NCBI GenBank assembly: GCA_014650415.1
Contig: BMUX01000011.1
Span: forward strand, 1 to 64,000
DNA from: Streptomyces spiroverticillatus
GTDB lineage: Bacteria; Actinomycetota; Actinomycetes; Streptomycetales; Streptomycetaceae
Direction: 5' to 3'
DNA: 64,000 bases
Under the pieces are notes generated by a model that was not told the DNA's origin, ran no database searches, and saw nothing but the letters and a program-made list of their open reading frames with translations. Numbering within the stretch: position 1 is the stretch's first letter; each line of letters starts with the position of its first letter. This document shows, one piece after another, positions 32,529 to 44,100 of this stretch. A program made the translations under genes and the position numbers.

Positions 32529-34715
32529 GTGGCTGGCGAACAGCATGCGGCGGTACCCGCAGAGGCACGGGAGAAGCACGCGCGGCTCGCTGAGCAGATC
32601 GAGGAGCACCGCTTCCGGTACTACGTCAACGACCAACCGGTCGTCAGCGACGCCGAGTTCGACAAGCTGCTCCGCTCCCTTCAGGCGCTGGAGGAGGAGT
32701 TCTCCGAGCTGCGCACGCCCGACTCGCCGACCCAGAAGGTCGCCGGGGCGTACGAGACGGAGTTCACCTCCGTCCAGCACCGCGAGCGGATGCTCTCCCT
32801 CGACAACGCCTTCGACGACGAGGAGCTCGCCGCCTGGGCCGATCGTCTCGCGGGCGAGCTGAGCGGCATCGAGTACCACCTGCTGTGCGAGCTGAAGGTC
32901 GACGGCCTCGCCGTCAACCTGACGTACGAGAAGGGGAAGCTGACCCGCGCCGCCACCCGGGGCGACGGGCGCACCGGCGAGGACATCACGCCCAACGTGC
33001 GCACCATCGCGCAGATCCCGCAGCGCCTCGAGGGCGACCGGATCCCGGAGCTGGTGGAGATCCGGGGCGAGGTCTACTTCCCGATGGAGGCCTTCGGCGA
33101 GCTCAACGCCCGCCTGGTCGAGGCCGGCGACAAGCCCTTCGCCAACCCGCGCAACGCCGCGGCGGGTTCGCTGCGCCAGAAGGACCCCCGGGTCACCGCG
33201 AGCCGCCCGCTGCGGATGGTCGTGCACGGCATCGGCGCCCGCGAGGGCCTCGACATCGCCCGCCTGTCCGAGGCGTACGAACTGCTGGGGGAGTGGGGCC
33301 TGCCCACCGCCCAGGCCAACCGGGTGGTCGACGACCTCGACGGCGTACGGGAGTTCATCGCCTACATCGGCAAGAACCGGCACTCCGTCGCCGAGCACGA
33401 GATCGACGGCGTCGTGATCAAGCTCGACGAGATCCCGCTCCAGGGGCGCCTGGGCTCCACGTCCCGCGCGCCGCGCTGGGCGATCGCCTGGAAGTTCCCC
33501 CCGGAAGAGGTCAACACCAAGCTGGTCAACATCCGCGTCGGCGTCGGGCGCACCGGCCGCGTCACCCCGTACGCGCAGGTGGAGCCGGTGACGGTGGCCG
33601 GGTCCGAGGTCGAGTTCGCGACGCTCCACAACCAGGAGGTCGTGAAGAAGAAGGGCGTCCTCATCGGCGACACCGTCGTCCTGCGCAAGGCGGGCGACGT
33701 CATCCCGGAGATCCTCGGCCCGGTCGTGGACCTGCGGGACGGCACCGAGCGCGAGTTCGTGATGCCCGCCGAGTGCCCCGAGTGCGGGACGGCGCTGCGG
33801 CCCATGAAGGAGGGCGACATCGACCTCCGCTGCCCCAACGCGCAGACCTGCCCCGCCCAGTTGCGCGAGCGCCTGTTCTACCTCGCGGGCCGCAAGAGCC
33901 TCGACATCGAGAACTTCGGGTACGTGGCCGCGACCGCGCTCACCAAGCCGCTGGAGCCCGCCGAGCCGCCGCTGCTCGACGAGGGCGACCTCTTCGACCT
34001 CACCATCGAACAGCTGCTGCCGATCAGGTCGTACGTCCTGGATGCGGACTCCGGACTGCCCAAGAAGGACCCGAAGACCGGCGAGGACAAGATCGCGCTG
34101 ATCTTCGCCAACCAGGACGGCGAACCCCGCAAGAACGCCCTGGCGATGCTGGAGAACATCAAGGCCGCCAAGGAGATGCCGCTCGCCCGCATCCTTACCG
34201 GCCTGTCCATCCGGCACGTCGGGCCGGTCGCGGCCGAGGCGCTGGCCCGCGAGTTCCGGTCGATCGAGAAGATCGAGCAGGCGAGCGAGGAGGAGTTGGC
34301 GGGAGTCGACGGCGTCGGCGGGATCATCGCGGCCTCGCTCAAGGAATGGTTCGCCGTCGACTGGCACCAGGAGATCCTGCGCAAGTGGAAGGAAGCCGGC
34401 GTCCGGATGGAGGAGGAGGGCGCGGACGAGGAGCAGGGGCCCCGCCCGCTGGAAGGACTGACCGTCGTCGTCACCGGAACGCTGGAGAACTACACCCGGG
34501 ATGGCGCAAAAGAGTCCCTCCAGAACCTCGGAGCGAAAGTGACCGGTTCCGTTTCGAAGAAGACGTCCTTCGTCGTGGTCGGTGACAGCCCCGGTTCGAA
34601 GTACGACAAGGCCATGCAGCTGAAGGTGCCGGTGCTCAACGAGGCGGGCTTTGGGGTGTTGCTCGCCGAAGGGCCGGAAGCCGCACGTGAAGCGGCGGTT
34701 CCGGTGGAGCAGTAA
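32529..34715 (+). CDS. ligA: NAD-dependent DNA ligase
   Basis: A 728-aa replicative ligase that seals nicks using NAD. The domain order is complete: Ia (HRFRYYVNDQPVVSDAEFD), the adenylation domain with Lys123 in ELKVDG, the OB fold, a four-cysteine zinc finger (CPEC ... CPNAQTC), helix-hairpin-helix repeats and a C-terminal BRCT (about 640-728). I chose GTG 32529, 9 bases after GGGAGG; ATG 32520 would sit directly on that site. An inserted loop GLPKKDPKTGEDKI (about 515-530) is longer than in many ligases. Confidence 0.96.
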   Translation: MAGEQHAAVPAEAREKHARLAEQIEEHRFRYYVNDQPVVSDAEFDKLLRSLQALEEEFSELRTPDSPTQKVAGAYETEFTSVQHRERMLSLDNAFDDEELAAWADRLAGELSGIEYHLLCELKVDGLAVNLTYEKGKLTRAATRGDGRTGEDITPNVRTIAQIPQRLEGDRIPELVEIRGEVYFPMEAFGELNARLVEAGDKPFANPRNAAAGSLRQKDPRVTASRPLRMVVHGIGAREGLDIARLSEAYELLGEWGLPTAQANRVVDDLDGVREFIAYIGKNRHSVAEHEIDGVVIKLDEIPLQGRLGSTSRAPRWAIAWKFPPEEVNTKLVNIRVGVGRTGRVTPYAQVEPVTVAGSEVEFATLHNQEVVKKKGVLIGDTVVLRKAGDVIPEILGPVVDLRDGTEREFVMPAECPECGTALRPMKEGDIDLRCPNAQTCPAQLRERLFYLAGRKSLDIENFGYVAATALTKPLEPAEPPLLDEGDLFDLTIEQLLPIRSYVLDADSGLPKKDPKTGEDKIALIFANQDGEPRKNALAMLENIKAAKEMPLARILTGLSIRHVGPVAAEALAREFRSIEKIEQASEEELAGVDGVGGIIAASLKEWFAVDWHQEILRKWKEAGVRMEEEGADEEQGPRPLEGLTVVVTGTLENYTRDGAKESLQNLGAKVTGSVSKKTSFVVVGDSPGSKYDKAMQLKVPVLNEAGFGVLLAEGPEAAREAAVPVEQ

Positions 34716-34874
34716 CGGGAAGAACAGCGGCCGGAGGGCCACCCGTTCGGCGCATACCAGACGTCGCCGGGTGGCCGGGTCGCATTCGGGCAACAGCGGG
34801 CTACCGCTGCCCGGGAGAGCCTGCTGCGGCCTACTGTGGGGACGTGCGCCTGTCGTGCACGGCTGTGGAACCGC

Positions 34875-34903
34875 TTGCCGCCTCCGGGGTGTCTGCATAG
34901 TAA
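34875..34903 (+). promoter_or_regulatory. Promoter upstream of the GGDEF/EAL gene
   Basis: TTGCCG (34875-34880), a 17-bp spacer and TAGTAA (34898-34903) form a good vegetative promoter. The leader to ATG 35008 would be about 98 bases. A second -10-like TACTGT lies at 34832. Confidence 0.55.
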
Positions 34904-35007
34904 AGAGACGCCCGCAGGGCCGGGGGAAGCGGGAGAGTGGCCGTGATGGCATGACTACGGGGCCATCTCGCGTGACACGGGCACCGCCGGCTGTGAGAGG
35001 GACGGGA

Positions 35008-37569
35008 ATGAAACCGACCGAGAGTGCCGATTCGGCCTCCCGGCTGCGCAGTCTGGCCACTCGGGCCGCACTGTTCGGCCGCCGGGCCGTGGGCCCCCGG
35101 CGCCGGCCGCGTGCCTCGCACCAGCCGCAGCAGCCGGAACCGTCCCGCCCGGCACAGCCGCAGCAATCCGGTCAACCTCTGCCCGCCGGGCAACCACATC
35201 CGGCGAGCAGCCATCGGGGGCCGCTTCCGGCCGGGCAGCTCCCGGCGTCGGGGGTGTCGGTGCAGCCCGGATCGATGCAGTCCGATCCGATGCAGTCCGG
35301 GCCAATGGGGCCAACGCAGCCCGGTCCGATGCCGCTCGGACCGACACAGCCCGGACCGCATCAGCCCGGGCTGCCGCAGCGCAACGGCCGTTCCGCGACG
35401 CACGCCGGGTACGCCACGCAGGCCCCGCCGGTGCGGACCCCGTCCCCGGCCCCGCACCCGCCGTCCGCGACCAGACAGGGCATGCCCGCCGCGGAGAGCA
35501 GGGGACGCAGACTGGGGCGGCTCTGGGGGCCCACGCTCCCCGCCGCGGCGGCCGCACTCGCCGCCCTCGTCCTCGGCGCGGGCATCGCACAGACCCTGGG
35601 CGAGGGGCGCGCCCTGTTCCCCTCCGGTGCGACGGGCTGGTCCCTCGCCGTCCTCACCGGCGTCATAGTCGGCCACCTCGTCGCACTCGGCCGGGACAGG
35701 TGGTGGGGCGGCACGGGATCGGGGGCGGCGCTCACCCTCGCCGTCCTGCTGCTGTACGGATGGGTCCCGGCCGGGCTGGTCAGCCTGGCCGTTGTCGTGC
35801 TGGTCGGCACCGCGCGCAGGCGACGCTGGCGGCAGGGCCTGCTGCACGGCGCCGTCGACATCCTCGGCATCGTCGCCGCCGCCCTCACCCTGAACCTCTT
35901 CGGCGCCGTACCGACCGTGGAAGAGCCCTGGCAGCCGCTCGGCTGGGACTGGGCCGCACTGCCCGAAGTGGTCCTCACCGCGGGCACCTACCTGGTGGTC
36001 ACCCGGCTGCTCCTGTGGCTCGCCCAGGTCCCGCAGCACGGCCGGCTGCCGTCCGTCGCCCGAACGACCCTGGTCCGCCAGGGACTTGTCGCCGGGGCGC
36101 TGCTGGGCATCGCCCCGCTGATCTGCGTGGTGGCCGTCGCGCTGCCCGTACTGCTGCCGCTGTTCGCCGTACCCCTGATCGCACTGGACTCCACCCTGTG
36201 GATAGCCAGGGCGCGGGCCGAGGAGCAGCTGCGCGACCCCCTCACCGGGCTGCCCAACCGGCAGTGGCTGCTGGAGCGCGCCTGGCCCGCGCTGGAGGAG
36301 GCGGAGTCGCTCGGCTCCCGGTCGGCACTGGTCCTCATCGACATGGACCGCTTCCGTTCGGTCAACGACACCCTCGGGCACCTCGCCGGTGACCGGCTGC
36401 TGCTCCAGATAGCCGCCCGGCTGCGCAAGGCGCTCCCCAAGGGGGCGGAGGCGGCCCGGCTCGGCGGCGACGAGTTCGCCGTACTGCTGCCGCGCACGGA
36501 GTCCGCGACGAGTGCGCAGCGGATCGCGCGGCACCTGGTGGCCGAACTGGGCTCGCCGCTCGATCTGGACGGGCTGACGCTCGTCCTGGAGGCCAGCGCA
36601 GGGGTGGCCGTCTTCCCCGACCACGCACTGGATGCCGAGGGGCTGCTGCGGCGGGCGGACGTGGCGATGTACCAGGCGAAGCGGGACCGCAGCGGGGTCG
36701 AGGTGTACGAGTCGAAGCGCGACTCCAACACACCGGACCGGCTGGGGCTGTTGGGGGATCTGCGGCGGGCGCTGGACGCGGGGGAGGTCGAACTCCACTA
36801 CCAGCCCAAGGTGCGCTTCGACGGGCAGGTCGCCGGTCTGGAGGCGCTGGTGCGGTGGGTGCACCCGGAGCGCGGGCGGGTCCCTCCCGACGAGTTCATC
36901 GCCATCGCGGAGTCGTCGGGGCTGATGCCGCACCTCACGGAGTACGTACTGGAGACCGCCCTCGCGCAGGTCGCGCGGTGGCGGGCACAGGGCCTCTTCG
37001 TGCCGGTCGCGGTGAACGTCTCGCCGCGCGACGTGCACACGCCGGGCTTCGCGGGGGCGGTCGCGGCGAGGCTGGCGCGGCACGGGGTTCCGGCGGGGTC
37101 GCTGCAGCTGGAGATAACCGAGCATGTGCTGCTCGAGGACCCGCAGCGGGCCGCGGACACGCTCGCCGGGCTGACGGGGCACGGCGTGAAGATGTCGCTC
37201 GACGACTTCGGGACGGGCTACTCCTCGCTGGTGCACCTGCGGCGGCTGCCGGTCAGTGAGCTGAAGATCGACCGGTCGTTCGTGGCGCGGCTGGCCGTCG
37301 ACACCGAGGACGCCGAGATCGTACGGTGCACGGTCGACCTCGCCCACTCGCTGGGCCTGCTGGTCGTCGCGGAGGGCGTCGAGGACGACGAGACGTGGGA
37401 GCGGCTGCGGGACCTGCGCTGCGACGCGGTGCAGGGGTGGCTCGTCGCGGCGGCCATGCCGCCGGAGGAGGCGACGGCGTGGCTCCTGGCGAGGGGGTCG
37501 CGGGGGTGGCAGCGGCCGGCGGAGCTGGCGGCGGCTGCGGCGGACTCCTTGCGGGCGGAGGGGGAGTAG
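35008..37569 (+). CDS. rmdB: Membrane c-di-GMP enzyme (GGDEF-EAL), RmdB-like
   Basis: An 853-aa protein with a Pro/Gln/Met/Gly-rich cytoplasmic N-terminus (about 30-160), six or so membrane helices (about 170-400), a GGDEF domain (motif at 486-490 in RLGGDEFAVL) and an EAL domain (EAL at 612-614). The EAL domain has the phosphodiesterase motifs SLDDFGTGYSSL and ELKIDRSFV. The GGDEF domain lacks an RxxD inhibitory site. A c-di-GMP hydrolase role is likely, because I recall S. coelicolor RmdB beside ligA; that orthology is inference. The ATG at 35008 has AGAGG 7 bases upstream. Confidence 0.9.
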   Translation: MKPTESADSASRLRSLATRAALFGRRAVGPRRRPRASHQPQQPEPSRPAQPQQSGQPLPAGQPHPASSHRGPLPAGQLPASGVSVQPGSMQSDPMQSGPMGPTQPGPMPLGPTQPGPHQPGLPQRNGRSATHAGYATQAPPVRTPSPAPHPPSATRQGMPAAESRGRRLGRLWGPTLPAAAAALAALVLGAGIAQTLGEGRALFPSGATGWSLAVLTGVIVGHLVALGRDRWWGGTGSGAALTLAVLLLYGWVPAGLVSLAVVVLVGTARRRRWRQGLLHGAVDILGIVAAALTLNLFGAVPTVEEPWQPLGWDWAALPEVVLTAGTYLVVTRLLLWLAQVPQHGRLPSVARTTLVRQGLVAGALLGIAPLICVVAVALPVLLPLFAVPLIALDSTLWIARARAEEQLRDPLTGLPNRQWLLERAWPALEEAESLGSRSALVLIDMDRFRSVNDTLGHLAGDRLLLQIAARLRKALPKGAEAARLGGDEFAVLLPRTESATSAQRIARHLVAELGSPLDLDGLTLVLEASAGVAVFPDHALDAEGLLRRADVAMYQAKRDRSGVEVYESKRDSNTPDRLGLLGDLRRALDAGEVELHYQPKVRFDGQVAGLEALVRWVHPERGRVPPDEFIAIAESSGLMPHLTEYVLETALAQVARWRAQGLFVPVAVNVSPRDVHTPGFAGAVAARLARHGVPAGSLQLEITEHVLLEDPQRAADTLAGLTGHGVKMSLDDFGTGYSSLVHLRRLPVSELKIDRSFVARLAVDTEDAEIVRCTVDLAHSLGLLVVAEGVEDDETWERLRDLRCDAVQGWLVAAAMPPEEATAWLLARGSRGWQRPAELAAAAADSLRAEGE

Positions 37570-37574
37570 GGGGC

Positions 37575-37712
37575 CTTGGGCGCCGCCCCCTCCCTCCCCT
37601 CCCTAGCCCCCTTGGGCGGCGGGGCCGCCCCCCGGGGGCGGGACGGGCGGGCAAGGGGGCGGCCCCTCCCGCTCCCGGCCCGCCCGGGTGCCGCCCCTGC
37701 CCGCACCTTGCA
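37575..37712 (+). repeat. GC-rich intergenic repeat, left copy
   Basis: This stretch matches, in inverted orientation, the segment at 46466-46617. Blocks such as AGCCCCCTTGGGCGGCGGGG and CGGGCGGGCAAGGGGGCGGC are identical on the opposite strand there. It lies in the 592-base gap before the surface-protein gene, which has no other gene. The rest of the gap holds the hairpin repeat at 37857 and a G-rich run before the start. Confidence 0.75.
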
Positions 37713-37856
37713 CGCCGGACGCGCTCACCCCGGGCCCCACGGGGCGCCTCCCGGTACCGGGCACGTGAAGCTCCGGCCCGCTGGGCCATGGGGTCCCCAG
37801 CCCCGCCCCTTCGCCTAAACCCTGCGGGGCAGTTGGAGGGTTCCGTGCGGGTGAGT

Positions 37857-37900
37857 GGGTGGCTGGTCGCGCAGTTCCCCGCGCCCCTGACGGGGCGCGG
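37857..37900 (+). repeat. Dispersed Streptomyces-type intergenic repeat with hairpin
   Basis: The block GGTGGCTGGTCGCGCAGTTC continues into a 9-bp stem CCGCGCCCC / GGGGCGCGG (37879-37900). I recall this sequence as abundant between Streptomyces genes. Its role is unknown; RNA end formation is possible. Confidence 0.6.
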
Positions 37901-38161
37901 TCTCAAGCGGCCCGGACGGGAAGGGCGCGCCCGCGCGGCGGGGGCGCAAGTCGGTACAGCCCCGTGCCGGGGAGGTGCAGGTTCAGGACGGGCCCGGGCG
38001 GAGCGGGGGCGGGGAGGGCCGTTCGGGTGGGGGTGTGTAGCGATCGGGCCGCTGTTCGGGCGAAACCTTGAGCGGGTCCGGCACCCCCCTGAGCGCCCTC
38101 CTCGGAAGCTGCTCATTTGGCGGGAACCCCCGCCGCACGGCACAGGTGTCCGAGGAGCAGC

Positions 38162-41100
38162 GTGGTACGGAGCAGACACGACGGAACGCGAACGCCCCCG
38201 CGTTCCGGACGGCTGGGGAGAGCGATCGGGCAGTGGGCCCGCAAGACCCTCGTCGGGACGGTGGCCCTGGGGCTGGTGGGGCTGTCCCCCCTTCCGGCGT
38301 ACGCTGCCGACTACCCCCTGCAGAGCGATCCGAGTGCGGAGATCGACTGCGACCGCCTGTACTACTCGAACTATCTCAGCGGTTCGCAGTTCGACAACGA
38401 CGCCTCCGGCGAACCCGTGATCACCAACCGGGTGATCTCCCGCCGTCCGAGCGGCAGTTCCCTGCCCGCCTACTGGTCGACCAGCATGGCCGCCGGACGC
38501 GACCCCGACACGGGCAAGCCGGCGCTCTTCTACGCGAACTACACGACCTCCAACCGCACCCTGTACAAGCACGTCCAGGGCACCTGGCAGGCCACCGACG
38601 CCATCGCGGACGGCGAGCAGCGCCCGCTGCCGCCCGGTTACAACTGGGGCGGCCTGGGCGCCGACCCGGCCCGCGGCAAGCTCTTCGGCGCGGAGAACCT
38701 CACGTACACCAAGCAGTTCTTCTCGATGGACCTGAAGACCGGGGCCAGCAAGGTCTTCCGGCCGACGGCCGCCGACCCGAAGGACACCGTCTGGCCCTCG
38801 TACGCCTCCGTCCCGGACATCTTCGTGGACAGCGACGGCTTCCCGTACATGGGCGCCTACTCCGGCTCGACCACGTACGTCTACCGCATCGACGTCGAGG
38901 CGGAGACCGCCACCCGTGTCCTCCAGATCACCGGTCCCGGTGCGCAGGGCGGTTCGCTGTACGGCATGGCCTGGCACAAGGACGCCATCTACGTCGGGAA
39001 CTACAGCGGGCAGCTGTACAAGGTCGACCCGACCACCGGTGCTTCCACCGCCGTCTCCAACGCCGGTTACGTCGAGCGGAACCGCACCGGCAGCCCCACC
39101 TCCGAGAACGGCGGCTCCTGGCCCATCACCGACCTCGCGAGCTGCGACGTCGCCCCGCCGCTGGTGCCCACGCTCAAGGTGAGCAAGTCGGCCTCCGTGA
39201 ACGGCGTCCCGGCCGGGCGGGCCAAGCCCGGCGACAAGGTGACGTACACGGTGAAGCTGGAGAACACCAGCACCCTCGACTACACCGGTGCGACCGCCTC
39301 CGACGACCTCACCCAGGTCCTGGCCAACGCCACGTACAACGACGACGCCACCGCGAAGGACGACACCGGGGCGGAGACGGGGACGTTCTCGGCGAAGCCA
39401 CCGCCGGCGCTGGCGTGGAACGGCACGGTGAAGGCCGGGAAGACGGTGACGCTGACGTACTCGGTCACCGTCAAGGACGAGGTCGCCGACGGTGCGGAAC
39501 TCCGCAACACCGTCACCGGCAACGACGACACCAACTGCAAGTCCGGCTCCACCGACCCGGACTGCGGCACGGTCGTCCCGCTGGACGACAAGCCGAAGGT
39601 CGTCGTCGTGAAGACCTCCGCGCCCGCGAGCGTGAAGCCCGGCGAGAAGGTGACGTACACGATCACCCTCACCAACCCCAGCCGCGCCGACTACCCGGCG
39701 GCGAAGGTCGAGGACGACCTGACCGGCGTCATCGGCGCCGCGACGTACAACAACGACGCGGCCGCGAAGGACGGCACCGGGGCTGCGCTCACCGCTCCCG
39801 CCTACGCGGAGCCGAAGCTGAGCTGGACGGGCCCGGTGAAGGCGGGCGGCAAGGTCGTGATCACGTACACCGCGACCGTCCGCAAGCCGGTGCCCGCGGG
39901 GAAGACGACCCTGCGCAACGCCGTCACCACGGACATTCCCGGCCAGTGCCCGCCGGACAGCACCGACCCCGAGTGCGGGACGGTCACGCCGGTGGCGCAG
40001 CTGAAGATCGCCAAGTCGAGCTCCCCGCGCAGCCCGAAGGCGGGGGACAAGGTCACGTACACCGTGACACTCACCAATGACGGCGACGCCGACTGGGCGG
40101 GCGCGACGACCAGCGACGACCTGACGGACGTCGTGGACGACGCGACGTACAACAGCGACGCGAAGGCGACCACGAGCGGCACGAACACCGCCACGCAGCC
40201 CTCGTACGACCCGGACACCAAGAAGCTGACCTGGTCCGGCACGGTCGCCAAGGGCAGCACCGTCACGATCACCTACACGGTGACGGTGAACAACCCGCCC
40301 GGTGGCAACAAGCGCCTGTCGAACGCGGTCGTCGGCCCCGACGGCTCCTCCTGCGAGCCGGGCAGCACCGACCCCGACTGCAACGACGAGAACCCCGTCA
40401 GCGGCCTGAAGATCAAGAAGACCGCGAGCAAAACCGACGCCGGCCCCGGTGACACCATCACCTACACGGTGACCGCCGAGAACACCGGCGGCGCAGTCGC
40501 GAAAGCCGTCACCCTCGCGGACGACCTGACGGGCGTCGTCGACGACGCGACGTACAACAACGACGCGAAAACGACCACAGGCGGCACGAACACCGCCACC
40601 CAGCCGTCTTACGACACGGCGACCAAAAAGCTCACCTGGACCGGTGACATCGCCGCCGGAACGACGGTGACGATGACGTACACCGTGACGGTGGGCAAGC
40701 CCCCGGCCGGTGACAAGAAGCTGACGAACGCCGTCGTCGGCCCCGAAGGCTCCAACTGCCCGCCCGACTCCACCGACCCCGACTGCACCTCGGTCACCCC
40801 GCTCGGCACGATCGAGATCCGCAAGGTCGCCGACCGCACGGACGCCAAGCCCGGTGACCGGATCACCTACACGGTGACGGTACGTAACACGGGCGAAGCC
40901 GCCTACAAGGGTGCCTCTTTCACCGACGACCTGACAGGCGTCCTCGACGACGCCACCTGGGACGACAACGCGAGCTCCGACAGCGGAACGGCCTCCTTCG
41001 ACGCCGGTACGAAGAAGCTCACCTGGACCGGCGACGTCGCCAAGGGCGCAACGGTGACCGTCCGCTACTCGGTGACGGTGGGCAAGCCCCCGGCCGGTGA

Positions 41101-44100
41101 CAAGAAGCTGAAGAACGCGGTGGTGGGGCCGGAAGGCTCCAACTGCCCGCCGGATTCGACCGCTCCCGAGTGCGGTACGGAGACCCCTCTCGGCTCGATC
41201 GAGATCCGCAAGGCCGCCGACCGCACGGACGCCAAGCCCGGCGACAAGATCACCTACACGGTGACGGTGCGCAACACCGGCGCCGCTGCCTACAAGGGCG
41301 CCACTTTCACGGACGACCTGACCGGTGTCCTGGACGACGCCGCGTGGGACGACAAGGTGACGGCGGACGGTGGCACGGCCACCTTCGACGCGGCTGGGAA
41401 GAAGCTGTCGTGGACGGGTGATGTTGCTGCCGGTGCGACGGTGACGGTGACGTACACCGTGACCGTCGGGAAGCCCCCGGCCGGTGACAAGAAGCTGAAG
41501 AACGCGGTCGTCGGCCCGGACGACTCGAACTGCCCGCCGGACTCCACCGCTCCTGAGTGCGGTACGGAGACCCCTGTCGGCGCGATCGAGATCCGCAAGA
41601 CGGCGGACCGCACGGACGCCAAGCCCGGTGAGCGGATCACCTACACGGTGACGGTGCGGAATACGGGTGCTGGTCACTACAAGGGTGCGACTTTCGCTGA
41701 CGACTTGAGTGGTGTGTTGGATGACGCCACGTGGGACGACAGCGTGAGTGCGGGCAGCGGTACGGCGTCTTTTGACGCCGCGGCGAAGAAGCTGACCTGG
41801 ACCGGTGATGTTGCTGCCGGTGCGACGGTGACGGTGACGTACACCGTGACCGTGGGGAAGCCCCCGGCCGGCGACAAGAAGCTGAAGAACGCGGTGGTGG
41901 GGCCGGAAGGCTCCAACTGCCCGCCGGATTCGACCGCTCCCGAGTGCGGGACCGAAACCCCTGTGGGTTCGATCGAGATCCGCAAGGTGTCCGACCGCAA
42001 GGACGTCAAGCCCGGGGAGAAGATCACCTACACGGTGACGGTGCGCAACACCGGTGCTGGTGACTACAAGGGTGCGACCTTCACCGATGATCTGAGTGGT
42101 GTGCTGGATGACGCCGCGTGGGACGACAAGGTGACGGCGGACGGTGGTACGGCCACCTTTGACGCTGGTGGGAAGAAGCTGTCGTGGAGTGGTGATGTCG
42201 CTGCCGGTGCGACCGTGACGGTGACCTACTCGGTGACCGTGGGGAAGCCCCCGGCCGGTGACAAGGTGCTGAAGAACGCTGTCACCGGTCCCGGTGACTC
42301 GAATTGCCCGCCGGACTCCACCGACCCCGAGTGCACTTCGGTCACCCCGGTGAGTGCCGTCGAGGTTCGGAAGGCTGCCGACCGGAAGGACGCCAAGCCC
42401 GGTGACAAGGTCACGTACACGGTGACGGTGCGGAATACCGGTGCTGGTGACTACAAGGGTGCGACTTTTGCCGACGACTTGAGTGGTGTGTTGGATGACG
42501 CCACGTGGGACGACAGCGTGAGTGCGGGCAGCGGTACGGCGTCCTTTGATGCCGCGGCGAAGAAGCTGACCTGGACCGGTGATGTCGCTGCCGGGGCGAC
42601 GGTGACGGTGACGTACTCGGTGACCGTCGGGAAGCCGCCCGCCGGTGACAAGAAGCTCACCAACGTCCTCGTGGGCGGCGACAACTGCCCGCCGGGATCA
42701 ACCGATCCGGAGTGTGGCACCGTCACGCCCGTCGGGGCGGTCGAGGTGCGCAAGGCCGTCGACCGTACGGACGCCAAGCCCGGCGACAAGGTCACGTACA
42801 CGGTGACGGTGCGGAACACCGGTGCTGGTGATTACAAGGGTGCGACCTTCACCGATGACCTGAGTGGTGTGCTGGATGACGCCGCCTGGGACGACAACGT
42901 GAGTGCGGGCAGTGGTTCGGCCACGTTTGACGCTACCGCGAAGAAGCTGTCGTGGAGCGGTGATGTCGCTGCCGGTGCGACCGTGACGGTGACGTACAGC
43001 GTCACTGTGGGGAAGCCTCCGGCCGGGGACAAGGTGCTCAAGAACGCCGTCGTGGGGCCCGAGGGCTCCACTTGTCCGCCCGGCTCGACCGAACCGGAAT
43101 GCGGGACCGTGACTCCGGTTGCGGCGCTCGTCGTCAAGAAGTCCGGTGGGCCCGAGAATCCCAAGGTCGGGGACACCGTTACGTACACCGTCACCGTGGA
43201 GAACACCGGTGGGGCGGAGTACAAGGGAGCGTCTTTCGAGGACGATCTGACGGATGTGCTCGATGACGCGAGTTGGGGGGACAGCGCGCGTGCCGATGTC
43301 GGGGACGTGACGTTCGCGGCGCCCAGGCTCACGTGGACCGGTGATCTCCGCAAGGGGGAGAAGGCCACGGTCACGTACACGGTCGTGGTCACCAACGCCG
43401 GTGACAAGTACCTGCGCAATGTGGTCAGTTCGGAGGGGTCCAACTGCGAGCAGGGGTCGGACGACCCCGACTGCCGGGAGATCCTGCCGCGGCCCGGGCT
43501 GGAGATCCGCAAGTCCGTCCAGCCCGCCGACGCCAAGCCCGGTGACACGGTGACGTACACCGTCAAGGTGCGGAACACGAGTGCCGATGCGGATTACACC
43601 GGGGCGTCGTTCCTGGACGATCTGCGTGGTGTGCTCGATGACGCCTCCTGGGCGGACCGGGTGACCAAGACGTCCGGCGAGACCGCCTTCGACGCCGGGG
43701 CGAAGTCGTTCCGGTGGAGCGGTGACGTCGCACGCGGGACGACGGTGACCGTGACGTACCAGGTCGTCGTCGGGAAGCCGCCCGCCGGGGACAAGGTGCT
43801 CAAGAACGCCGTCGTGGGGCCCGAGGACTCCACCTGCCCGCCCGGTTCCACCGATCCGGCCTGCGGGACCGTCACCCCTCTCGGCGTCGTCGAGATCAAG
43901 AAGACGTCCGCGCCGAAGGACGCCAAGGCCGGCGAGAAGGTCACGTACACGGTGACGGTGCGGAATACCGGTGCTGGTGATTACAAGGGTGCGACCTTCA
44001 CCGATGACCTGAGTGGTGTGCTGGATGACGCCACGTGGGACGACAGCGTGCGTGCGGGCAGCGGTACGGCGTCCTTCGACGCCGCGTCGAAGAAGCTCAC

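Noticed and set aside
37253..41677. A very long minus-strand open frame (over 1,400 codons) opposite the surface-protein gene, and another at 42698-45877
   Set aside because: Both lie antisense to a gene with strong repeat, signal-peptide and sorting-signal evidence. Their translations are Arg/Asp/Gly/His-rich without domain logic, as expected from GC-biased codons read backwards.
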